From an uncultured Ignavibacteria bacterium (GTDB lineage Bacteria > Bacteroidota > Ignavibacteria > Ignavibacteriales > Ignavibacteriaceae), in assembly GCA_937996765.1 (NCBI GenBank), contig CALKUG010000387.1, forward strand, positions 1 to 14,439: DNA of 14,439 bases, given 5' to 3'. Position numbers and translations under genes: made by a program. The notes beneath the pieces are model-generated. The model saw only the letters and a program-made list of their open reading frames with translations. It was not told where the DNA came from and searched no databases. Shown here one piece after another: positions 7,834-14,438 of the stretch (positions are counted from its first letter, which is position 1; the number at the start of each line of letters is the position of its first letter).

Positions 7834-8880
7834 TTATTTCTCACGCTTGCTAAACTTTTTCACCGCATTAATCATCGCGAGTGCATTATCAGGTGAAACA
7901 TCGGGGAAAATTCCGTGTCCGAGATTGAATACATGCCCCGGCCTATTTCCGTAATCTTCTAATATTCTCTTCACTTCTATATCAATGGAATCAACATTGC
8001 CATACAACTTACCGGGTTCAAAATTTCCTTGCAGCGCAAACTTACCATTTGTTTGAGTACGAACTTCGGAAAGATGATGCCCTGAGTCAATGCTGAGTGC
8101 TTCAATCGGTAAATGGTGAAATTCACTGTAAGGGATTGAAATATCTTTTGCAAATAAAATCACTGATTCATCTTTACGTTTAATTTGTTGCACTACTTGC
8201 TCTATGTACCGTAGTGAAAACTCTTGGTAATCCCCAGGGGGTAAAATACCGCCCCAAGTATCAAAAATCTGAACCGCACTTACACCTCTGGCAATTTTAG
8301 CGCTCAAGTATAACCCTACTGCGTTAGCAATTTTACCAAGTGCAAGATGTGCAAGCTCGGGCTGTGAGTAAATAAATTTTTTAATTTTAGTAAAACTCTT
8401 TGTTCCTTCACCTTCAACCATATACGTAAGCAAAGTAAAGGGAGAACCAGCAAAACCAAGAAGAGGAACTGAACCGTTAAGCCCTTGCAAAGTTACGGTA
8501 ATTGCATCCATTACATAGCGGAGAGATTCTTCAGGGTCAAATTCTTTTAATTGCTCTATACTTTGTCTATCTGTGAGAACCTTTTCAAAAACGGGACCCT
8601 TTTTCTCTTCGATTAAAAAAGGTAATCCCATTGCCTCGGGCACAACTAAAATATCCGAAAACAAAATTGCAGCATCAACATCCAAACGACTGATGGGCTG
8701 AATGGTAACCTCGGCAGCAAGTTCAGGTGTTTTACACATGGTTAGAAAATCGTATTTCTTACGAACTTCACGGTACTCAGGTAGATATCGTCCTGCCTGC
8801 CTCATCATCCATACTGGAGTGCGTTCAGTTTCTTCTTTTTTAAGTGCTCTCAGTATCAAATCATTTTTAATATTAGCCAT
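7834..8880 (-). CDS. hemE: Uroporphyrinogen decarboxylase
   Basis: I place the start at the ATG 8880-8878, giving 348 residues. A TTG seven codons upstream is also in frame. The ATG fits better because it overlaps the hemD stop by one base (TAATG), has GGAGA 10 nt upstream, and gives the family-typical beginning MANIKNDLILRAL. The enzyme removes four acetate carboxyl groups from uroporphyrinogen III to give coproporphyrinogen III in the cytoplasm, with no cofactor. Conserved substrate-binding segments are TPVWMMRQAGRYLPEYR (21-37, with the key arginines), FSDIL with Asp76, the tyrosine in TYMVEGEG, and the late histidine in LGHGIFPDV. It lies between hemD and hemN, matching pathway order here. 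Confidence 0.97.
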   Translation of the reverse strand: MANIKNDLILRALKKEETERTPVWMMRQAGRYLPEYREVRKKYDFLTMCKTPELAAEVTIQPISRLDVDAAILFSDILVVPEAMGLPFLIEEKKGPVFEKVLTDRQSIEQLKEFDPEESLRYVMDAITVTLQGLNGSVPLLGFAGSPFTLLTYMVEGEGTKSFTKIKKFIYSQPELAHLALGKIANAVGLYLSAKIARGVSAVQIFDTWGGILPPGDYQEFSLRYIEQVVQQIKRKDESVILFAKDISIPYSEFHHLPIEALSIDSGHHLSEVRTQTNGKFALQGNFEPGKLYGNVDSIDIEVKRILEDYGNRPGHVFNLGHGIFPDVSPDNALAMINAVKKFSKREK

Positions 8881-9638
8881 TAAGCTACTTTCTCCAAACA
8901 ACGTAATAATTCATATTCTAAACTTCTACCCTCGCCAATGTACAACGGTGATATACCATGCTTTTCAAGTGCACGTCCTGTTACATCTCCAATTGCAGCA
9001 ACACCCACTACTTCTAACAATCTCTCTTTGTTACACTTCGGTTCCGATTCAATCAGATTAAAAAAAGCCTTTACCGATGAAGGACTTGTAAAAAATACCG
9101 TTCCAATCTTATTGTTACAAAGCATATTCTTTATAGGCAAAAGAACTTCCGGTTTCATATCTTCAACGGTGTAAAAGTTTATTCTCTTGCAGTCAATGTC
9201 ATATTTGCCAATAAATTCGGAAATATCGTTTTCAGCTTTTTCAGATGTTACATACACAATTGTGCTAAGACCATTAAAGTTACTGGTATCAATTAACCGA
9301 ACACCTTTTTCACCACCAATTACCGATGAAGCTGAAGGACTTACTCCTTTGTTAACAAGTGCAGCGGTTGTTTTTTCGCCTGATGTAAAAAATCTCAAAT
9401 GAGTTAATGCATTTGGGATCTTTTCAATAGCATTAAAAAAGTACTCAACACCATTTGCGGAAGTAAAAAGAACACCCACTGGTGCATTAATTTCTTCAAA
9501 GAAAGTTATATCCTTATGAGATAATGGCAAAGAAACTGTTGATATAAATGATTGAAACAGAATGTTTACACCTAACTCACTCGCCTTTTTTTCGAGCGCT
9601 GGTGAGCTAATGGTATTATGGGTAACTAATAAATTCAC
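8880..9638 (-). CDS. hemD: Uroporphyrinogen-III synthase (GTG start)
   Basis: The product has 252 residues, a normal length. It closes hydroxymethylbilane to uroporphyrinogen III with inversion of ring D. HemD is poorly conserved, so the call rests on a few motifs plus position. LFTSANGV (57-64) and VFFTSPSSV (181-189) are the paired strand-turn motifs of the two half domains, and AIGDVTGRALEKHG (215-228) is the conserved C-terminal block. It lies exactly between hemC and hemE. The GTG start overlaps the hemC TGA by four bases (GTGA), and GAAGG lies 6 nt upstream. This arrangement implies translational coupling. The stop overlaps the hemE ATG by one base. Confidence 0.94.
   Translation of the reverse strand: MNLLVTHNTISSPALEKKASELGVNILFQSFISTVSLPLSHKDITFFEEINAPVGVLFTSANGVEYFFNAIEKIPNALTHLRFFTSGEKTTAALVNKGVSPSASSVIGGEKGVRLIDTSNFNGLSTIVYVTSEKAENDISEFIGKYDIDCKRINFYTVEDMKPEVLLPIKNMLCNNKIGTVFFTSPSSVKAFFNLIESEPKCNKERLLEVVGVAAIGDVTGRALEKHGISPLYIGEGRSLEYELLRCLEKVA
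8891..8895 (-). promoter_or_regulatory. Ribosome binding site deciding the hemE start
   Basis: GGAGA on the minus strand, in the last codons of hemD, ends 10 nt before the ATG at 8880. It would lie within the coding sequence if the upstream TTG (8901) were used, so it argues for the ATG. Confidence 0.6.
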
Positions 9639-10573
9639 TCTGTGCCTTCGTTAAGAAGCTTATCCATAATTTCTTTAGCTCCAAGTGAAAGAATCTCAAC
9701 AGCTTTTTCTTTTCCTAGTAATTCAGCTTTTTCAACCAAGCTTTCTCCTGAAACTCTAAAAACCTTTTTACCATCAGGTGAACCAACAAATCCACGGAAA
9801 GAAATTACATCTGCTTTAACTTCGGCAAAAGCTGCGATGGGAACTTGACACCCACCTCCGAGTCCTTGCAGAAAGCCGCGTTCGGCTGTTACAGCCAGAG
9901 CTGTTTCGCTATGATGTAGTTGTATCAGAATATCCGATAACTCTGCATCATCATCACGTATCTGTACGGCAAGTGCACCTTGTCCAGGTGCGGGCAGCAT
10001 TACCTCCATAGGCAAATATACACCAATCTGTTCAGTAAGATTTAACCTTTCAACACCGGCAGCAGCGAGTAGTGTACCACTCCAATTTGATTCTTCATAT
10101 TTTTTAATCCTTGTGGCAACATTTCCGCGAATATCCACAATGGTAAGTTCAGGATTTAAGGAAAGCAATTGGCTCTTTCTTCTTAACGAACCTGTTGCGA
10201 TAATTGAACCGCTTTCTAATGCAGAAATATCAATGTTTTTATTTTTTGATATGATAACATCATTAACCGTATGCCGTTTTGTTATTGCACCCAATGCAAG
10301 GCCTTCAATCATTATTGTAGGTAAGTCCTTCAAACTATGAACTGCAAGGTCTATTTTCTTACTGAGCAGAGCTTCTTCAAGCTCCTTGGTAAACAACCCT
10401 TTACCACCAATGGTAGCAAGTGGTACATCAAGTATTTTATCTCCCTTAGTTTTGAAAATCTGTATCTCAATTTCCAAAGCAGGAAAGATTTCTGACAAAC
10501 AATCTTTTACGTAATTACTTTGCCATAATGCAAGCTCACTACCACGAGACCCGAGTATTAACTTTCTTTTCAA
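9635..10573 (-). CDS. hemC: Hydroxymethylbilane synthase / porphobilinogen deaminase (TTG start)
   Basis: The product has 312 residues and polymerises four porphobilinogens to hydroxymethylbilane. The landmarks are the N-terminal LGSRGSELALWQ (7-18), GGKGLFTKELEEALL (56-70), the catalytic aspartate D83 in HSLKDLPT, GSLRRKSQL (128-136), MLPAPGQGALAVQ (192-204), and the dipyrromethane-cofactor cysteine C242 in GGGCQVPIAAFA. All expected catalytic residues are present. The start is TTG at 10573-10571, sharing a TTGA overlap with the hemA stop. A strong Shine-Dalgarno-like stretch lies 9 nt upstream. No nearby ATG would preserve the conserved N-terminal strand, so TTG is the best start. Confidence 0.97.
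   Translation of the reverse strand: MKRKLILGSRGSELALWQSNYVKDCLSEIFPALEIEIQIFKTKGDKILDVPLATIGGKGLFTKELEEALLSKKIDLAVHSLKDLPTIMIEGLALGAITKRHTVNDVIISKNKNIDISALESGSIIATGSLRRKSQLLSLNPELTIVDIRGNVATRIKKYEESNWSGTLLAAAGVERLNLTEQIGVYLPMEVMLPAPGQGALAVQIRDDDAELSDILIQLHHSETALAVTAERGFLQGLGGGCQVPIAAFAEVKADVISFRGFVGSPDGKKVFRVSGESLVEKAELLGKEKAVEILSLGAKEIMDKLLNEGTE
9645..9649 (-). promoter_or_regulatory. Ribosome binding site of hemD
   Basis: GAAGG on the minus strand, inside the hemC end, lies 6 nt before the GTG at 9638 and supports that non-ATG start. Confidence 0.5.
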
Positions 10574-11880
10574 AGTGTATCGTCCTTCCCCTGATTTTCG
10601 TTATTATTTTTAATGGTATCAGAATCTAACTGAAACAAATATTTAAGTGTTGCAAGATGTTGCATAACTTCTTTCTCCCTAACTCCACTCTCAGCCATTT
10701 CTCGAAGTTTCATTGTTGGGTTATGCATAATCCGACCAAGCAATCTACGAGTCATATCATCAATCTTTTTTAATTCTTGTTCAGATACTTTTGTCTTTAG
10801 TTTTTCAACTTCTTCTTCTCTGATATTCTCAAAAAACTCACGGAAGGATTTTATTACCGGAACAACATCGAGCGTGTTATACCAGGAGTAAAAGCTTATC
10901 ATTTCTTCGATGATAATTTCCTCAATACGGGGTATTTCTTTTTTCCTTTTTGCAAGGTTGTCGTCAATAATACCTTTAAGAGAATCCACGTCGTAATAGA
11001 AGAGCGAATCAACATCGCCTACCCCAGGGTCGAAATCACGCGGAACTGCAATATCCAATATACAAATTGCTGCACCGCGACGTTGCTTTCCGGCTTTTAC
11101 CATATCTTCTTTAGATACAAGAACTGATGGAGAGCTTGTTGCACTTACAATAATATCGAAGTTATGTAATGAGTCTTTGAAACTCTCGAAAGGAATTGAA
11201 CTTCCGCCCACTCTTCGAGCCAAGTCAATTGCTTTGTTTTCGGTTCTATTGGTTACAACTATTTTTCCGGTTCGTTTATCTTTAAGATGCGCTGCTGCAA
11301 GTTCGGCACTCTCACCTGCTCCGATTATCAATGCTGATTTGGTGGTAAAATCGTTGAATACCTTGCCTGCTACTTGAACTGCGGCATAACTAACGGTTAC
11401 AGCTCCATCTCCAATGGCTGTTTCCGAAATAACTCTCTTGCCGGTTTTTAATACTGTGTCGTAAAACCTGCGCAGGAGAACCCCTGCGAAATCATACTTT
11501 TCGGAGAACAAAAATGCCTCGCGAACCTGACCGTGTATTTGGCTGTCGCCAATAATCATCGAATCAATACTTGCCGCCACACGAAGTATATGCCTCATAG
11601 CGCTGCAAGAATAATATAGCTCGAAATGTTCTTTTCTCAGCTCCTTAACCGATTTGTATTCAATCATTCTTTGTAATACTTCATCAGCTTCGGGTATTTC
11701 TTTGTACGGAATACCAAAAACTTCTGTTCTATTGCAAGTTGAAAGTATAAAACCTTCCGAGAACAGGTGCTGCTTGAGATAACTGATAAATTCAGATATT
11801 TCTTCAGGGGGGAAATGAAATCGTTCGCGCACATCAACAGATGCACTACGATGATTAATGCTTACACCAACCAGATTCAT
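10570..11880 (-). CDS. hemA: Glutamyl-tRNA reductase
   Basis: The product has 436 residues and reduces glutamyl-tRNA(Glu) with NADPH to glutamate-1-semialdehyde, the committed and usually regulated step of C5 heme synthesis. The catalytic cysteine C49 is in the hallmark STCNRTE. HILRVAASIDSMIIGDSQIHGQV (97-119) is the substrate-domain signature; here GDSQI replaces the common GEPQI. GAGESAELAAAHL (187-199) is the NADPH-binding Rossmann motif, and the C-terminal third is the helical dimerisation domain. The ATG is 9 nt downstream of the hemX-like stop. The protein ends in a charged, Asn-rich tail. No CP heme-regulatory motif is visible, so any heme feedback would act through other means, possibly the adjacent HemX-like protein. 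Confidence 0.98.
   Translation of the reverse strand: MNLVGVSINHRSASVDVRERFHFPPEEISEFISYLKQHLFSEGFILSTCNRTEVFGIPYKEIPEADEVLQRMIEYKSVKELRKEHFELYYSCSAMRHILRVAASIDSMIIGDSQIHGQVREAFLFSEKYDFAGVLLRRFYDTVLKTGKRVISETAIGDGAVTVSYAAVQVAGKVFNDFTTKSALIIGAGESAELAAAHLKDKRTGKIVVTNRTENKAIDLARRVGGSSIPFESFKDSLHNFDIIVSATSSPSVLVSKEDMVKAGKQRRGAAICILDIAVPRDFDPGVGDVDSLFYYDVDSLKGIIDDNLAKRKKEIPRIEEIIIEEMISFYSWYNTLDVVPVIKSFREFFENIREEEVEKLKTKVSEQELKKIDDMTRRLLGRIMHNPTMKLREMAESGVREKEVMQHLATLKYLFQLDSDTIKNNNENQGKDDTL
10583..10591 (-). promoter_or_regulatory. Strong ribosome binding site supporting the hemC TTG start
   Basis: GGGGAAGGA on the minus strand lies within the last codons of hemA and ends 9 nt before the TTG at 10573. 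It is among the strongest such matches at the gene starts of this cluster and may compensate for the poor start codon. Confidence 0.6.
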
Positions 11881-11889
11881 ACTACTGTT

Positions 11890-12726
11890 TTACTTCCCTG
11901 AAAAGAGATGAAATGATGAAGTAAAAAAACTAATAACAATAAGAGAAGTAATTGTAAGAGCGAAACCGGCTAACGAAAAATACATAAGTGTTTTATTCTG
12001 CCAGTGTAAAAATGTTCTTCCCAAAAATCCAATTCCGTAAAGCACCCATATTACCATGGTAAAAATGAGTTTGGGATCATAAGCAGAAAAATTTGGAATT
12101 GCTATGGGTAACCATAATCCTCCAACAACAATTGCCACTGTTAGGAATACAAATCCCAGTTTATAACCCATACTACTTAGTTTAAGTAAAAGCTCAAGAC
12201 TCGGTAATCGCTGGTAAAACACTCCGTAATTTTTGGTTTTAATTTTTTTATAAAGTACTAAATAAAGTATGCTGTACGTGGCGGAAAGAGTTATGGCTAT
12301 GTACCCCAAAAGTGCCGATATTATATGCAAACCAATTACAGCATTTTTCAAAACAGGTTTTACTTCATAGGTGTTTTCCACAAATAACGAAGAGGCCACT
12401 TGAAACAATAAGGCAAAAAATAAAATAAAACCACCTGTATCACGTACAGTGGTTCTCATCTCGATCAATGCATAAAGGGTGAGCAAACCAAAAGCTATGA
12501 GCGAAAATATTTCGAAGCGCGAGCTAATAGGTGGATGCTCAAACTCAATGCTGCGTAATATTAAATATAAACCATGAAATATGATAGTCACCAGCATTGC
12601 AGGGGAAGTAAATCGTGTGTACTTCTGCGAATCTCTATAAAAATCGTGTAAATAAAAATACACCAATAGAGCATAAGCTAATGGCAATAAGGCACTTATT
12701 ACGTGAATGATCTCAACCATTACCAT
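11890..12726 (-). CDS. hemX: HemX/CcsA-like integral membrane protein (cytochrome c assembly family)
   Basis: The product has 278 residues with about eight hydrophobic membrane segments (roughly 6-26, 42-60, 70-90, 98-115, 128-158, 186-208, 219-236, 247-270). HPPISSRFEIFSLIAF (64-79), LHIISALLGYIAITLSATYS (133-152) and YDPKL (216-220) resemble the HemX/CcsA/CcmC family. The heme-handling tryptophan-rich WWD motif of CcsA/CcmC is degenerate here: in GGLWLPIAIPNFSAYDPK only W205 and the DPK remain. This is closer to HemX, which in Bacillus lies just before hemA and lowers HemA abundance. Histidines H51, H64, H134 and H241 could ligate heme (inference). A start at the second ATG (12720) has slightly better spacing to a GGAA sequence. 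Cytochrome c assembly is the main alternative, given the CXXCH protein nearby. Confidence 0.82.
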   Translation of the reverse strand: MVMVEIIHVISALLPLAYALLVYFYLHDFYRDSQKYTRFTSPAMLVTIIFHGLYLILRSIEFEHPPISSRFEIFSLIAFGLLTLYALIEMRTTVRDTGGFILFFALLFQVASSLFVENTYEVKPVLKNAVIGLHIISALLGYIAITLSATYSILYLVLYKKIKTKNYGVFYQRLPSLELLLKLSSMGYKLGFVFLTVAIVVGGLWLPIAIPNFSAYDPKLIFTMVIWVLYGIGFLGRTFLHWQNKTLMYFSLAGFALTITSLIVISFFTSSFHLFSGK

Positions 12727-12747
12727 CGTTTCCGTTCTATAAAAAAG

Positions 12748-13854
12748 TTAAACACCGGTAACCTCGTAGCCAATTGATCTGAGATGCTCGGCAGCATCTA
12801 CGGCAGTGTTGTAAGAATCAAACGACAAACGGAATGTTCCACCCGTTCCCTCTCGAATTTTGAGTAGCTCCATATCTTTAATACTCAAACCCGCATTAAA
12901 TAGCTCGCCTGATATTTCAGCAATAACGCCGGGTTTATCAACAACATACACGTAGATTTCATACAGTGACGACATAAACCCTTTATTGGATTTAGGAATT
13001 TCATCACGGAGCTTACGAGCAGTTTCAAAATTGTTGTAAAGAAATTTGTGGTCAGATTTTGTGACATATTGTTCAAGATTGACAATAAGTTCTTTTATTC
13101 GCGAAAGTTCTGTAAGTACCGCATCCCTATTTAATTCTAAAACTGATTTCCAAATCGTGTAGTCGGAGGATGCTATTCTTGTCATATCTCTAAAACCACC
13201 GGCTGCAAAATCAAGGGGTCTTAATTCTCCTATGGTATCTTCGGCATTGAGTGTTAAAGCTACGGCCAGCAATTGAGGTAAGTGGCTCACTCTTGCAACA
13301 ACTCTATCGTGTTCAGAAGCAGTCATTTCAATGGTAGTTGCACCAATAGCACTCAAAAGATTTGCAAAATCCGGGAACTCAGCAATTGAATTGTTGTCGG
13401 AGGTTGCAATGTAAACTGCATTTTCAAATAGTAACGGGTCAGAGTTTACGTAACCGCCACGCTCCTTACCTGTCATGGGATGACCCCCGACGTAGGAACC
13501 CTTTGAACTAATTCCATTCCATAAATTATGAAATTCAATCTTTACGCCTGAAACATCGGTAACAAGATGTGATTCATTTAATAAGGGGGCAATTACTTGT
13601 AGCATTTTTAGTGAAAGATCTGTAGGCAAAGCCAAATAGATCAAATCATAATTCACAGCTTCTTCAATAGATTCAATGCGTTTGTCAATCACACCATCTG
13701 TAAGCGCAATTTTTTGTATTTCGGGGAAGTCGAAAGCACCAATGGTTAAATCCGGGAGATTCTTTTTAACTGCCTTGGCAAATGAACCACCGATGAGACC
13801 CAAACCAATTACTGCAACGGAGTTTAAACTCCATGAGGGATTACTTTTTTTCAT
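12748..13854 (-). CDS. tyrA: Prephenate/arogenate dehydrogenase with C-terminal ACT domain
   Basis: The product has 368 residues. The N-terminal Rossmann domain has AVIGLGLIGGSFA (14-26) with D42 at the end of strand 2, suggesting NAD+ preference. VTDVSGVK (98-105), VGGHPMTGKERGG with H125 (122-134) and SHLPQ with H191 (190-194) are catalytic-region motifs of prephenate dehydrogenase. Residues 298-365 form an ACT domain (VYVVDKPGVIAEIS and onward), usually the site of tyrosine feedback. It makes 4-hydroxyphenylpyruvate (or tyrosine from arogenate) in the cytoplasm. There is no fused chorismate mutase. It is the first gene of the minus-strand series, 21 nt ahead of the hemX-like gene, so tyrosine and heme synthesis appear to share a transcript. 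The start has only a weak Shine-Dalgarno sequence. Confidence 0.95.
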   Translation of the reverse strand: MKKSNPSWSLNSVAVIGLGLIGGSFAKAVKKNLPDLTIGAFDFPEIQKIALTDGVIDKRIESIEEAVNYDLIYLALPTDLSLKMLQVIAPLLNESHLVTDVSGVKIEFHNLWNGISSKGSYVGGHPMTGKERGGYVNSDPLLFENAVYIATSDNNSIAEFPDFANLLSAIGATTIEMTASEHDRVVARVSHLPQLLAVALTLNAEDTIGELRPLDFAAGGFRDMTRIASSDYTIWKSVLELNRDAVLTELSRIKELIVNLEQYVTKSDHKFLYNNFETARKLRDEIPKSNKGFMSSLYEIYVYVVDKPGVIAEISGELFNAGLSIKDMELLKIREGTGGTFRLSFDSYNTAVDAAEHLRSIGYEVTGV

Positions 13855-13875
13855 TGCTTTAAAATACGAATTTAG

Positions 13876-13900
13876 ACCCTGTTATCAAAGATAATAGGGT
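13876..13900. promoter_or_regulatory. Imperfect 25-bp palindrome in the tyrA-hem leader
   Basis: Arms 13876-13886 and 13890-13900 are complementary at 10 of 11 positions, with a 3-nt spacer; the exception is a G-T pair (G-U if transcribed on plus, C-A mismatch on minus). The inner part on the minus strand is a perfect TTATC-TTT-GATAA. It lies about 21 nt before the tyrA ATG and separate from the cheW terminator. It could be an operator for a dimeric regulator, a leader hairpin of the tyrA-hem mRNA, or a second terminator stem. No U-tract follows on the minus strand (CTAAATTCG), which weakens the terminator reading. Confidence 0.45.
13886..13896 (-). promoter_or_regulatory. Possible promoter core of the tyrA-hem operon
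   Basis: On the minus strand, TATCTTTG (13893-13886) matches the Bacteroidota -7 pattern TAnnTTTG, and the overlapping TATTAT (13896-13891) resembles a general -10 box. No good -33/-35 element was found at the right distance; only the T-run of the cheW terminator lies there. The position, about 30-40 nt before tyrA and inside the palindrome, is reasonable, but the match is short and may be chance. Confidence 0.25.
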
Positions 13901-13914
13901 TACATTGTGAGGAG

Positions 13915-13948
13915 AAAAAACGGTGATGATTCACTACCATCACCGTTT
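13915..13948 (-). terminator. Intrinsic terminator of cheW
   Basis: Read on the minus strand, arm 13948-13938 (AAACGGTGATG) pairs perfectly over 11 bp with arm 13928-13918 around a 9-nt loop. It is followed by a T-run (six T at 13920-13915, three of them within the stem). It begins 10 nt after the cheW stop codon at 13959-13961. This is a classical rho-independent terminator and separates cheW from the tyrA-hem transcription unit. Confidence 0.85.
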
Positions 13949-13958
13949 AGAGGGTAAA

Positions 13959-14438
13959 CTAACGAGCTGTTTCCAACTGTTTGGTTTCTTCAACAGTGAA
14001 TACTTTTTCTAAATCAAGAAGTATAAGCATTCTGTCTTCAAGCTTACCAACAGCGGTAATATAGTCTGTGTCAATACCTGCTACCATTGCCGGTGGGGGT
14101 TCGGTAATGCTTTTTGGTATTCTGAGCACTTCGCTTACTTCGTCAACAGTAAACCCAACAGTTGCTTTTTCAAGTTCAACAACTATAATACGGGATTTAC
14201 CATCGTAATCTTTTTTTATCATGCCCAATCTGGTTCTTAAATCAATTACGGGAATGATTCTTCCGCGTAAATTAACAACACCTTCAACAAAACCCGGTGC
14301 ATTTGGCACTTTCGTTATCTGAAGCATACGGTTAATTTCTTGAACTTTAAGAATATCTATTCCAAATTACTCTTCCACTATTTTAAAGCTAACAAGCTGA
14401 AGAAGATCGGAAAGGTCTCCTTTGTTGTCGTGATTTTC
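13959..14438 (-). pseudogene. cheW: cheW-type chemotaxis coupling protein interrupted by an in-frame TAA; 5' end outside window
   Basis: From the window edge the minus-strand frame reads about 23 codons ending LLQLVSFKIVEE, then TAA at 14369-14367. It continues without shift as FGIDILKVQEINRMLQITK, then NAPGFVEGVVNLRGRIIPV and VIDLRTRLG, to a TAG at 13961-13959. Both sides together form a normal CheW domain of about 160 residues (N-terminal strands, GIDILKVQEI, NLRGRIIPVIDLR, a DEVSEVL segment, and LLDLEKVF near the C-terminus). CheW links receptors to the CheA kinase. The TAA replaces what is usually Glu or Tyr, one substitution away (GAA or TAT/TAC). A protein started at the ATG 14327 would lack the first SH3-like strands and has no ribosome binding site. 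Possible explanations are a real nonsense mutation, a sequencing/assembly error, or readthrough. TAA is a normal stop in several neighbouring genes, so recoding is unlikely. Confidence 0.8.

Noticed and set aside
8702..9061. Plus-strand open frame of 119 codons antisense to the hemD-hemE junction
   Set aside because: It overlaps two well-supported genes and the predicted product resembles no family I recognise. It is best explained as an opposite-strand shadow.
13855..13958. Riboswitch or T-box leader before tyrA
   Set aside because: Only about 60 nt remain between the cheW terminator and tyrA, enough for one hairpin but not for a known aptamer plus expression platform. No T-box or amino-acid riboswitch signature is visible.
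13959..14327. A complete short CheW beginning at the ATG 14327
   Set aside because: Canonical CheW sequence continues in frame upstream of that ATG on both sides of a TAA, and there is no ribosome binding site before it. It is the tail of an interrupted gene.
14367..14369. Stop-codon reassignment or programmed recoding as the explanation of the cheW TAA
   Set aside because: TAA ends hemB, hemY, hemH, hemE, hemD, tyrA and the hemX-like gene in this window, and no recoding structure is evident near the codon.
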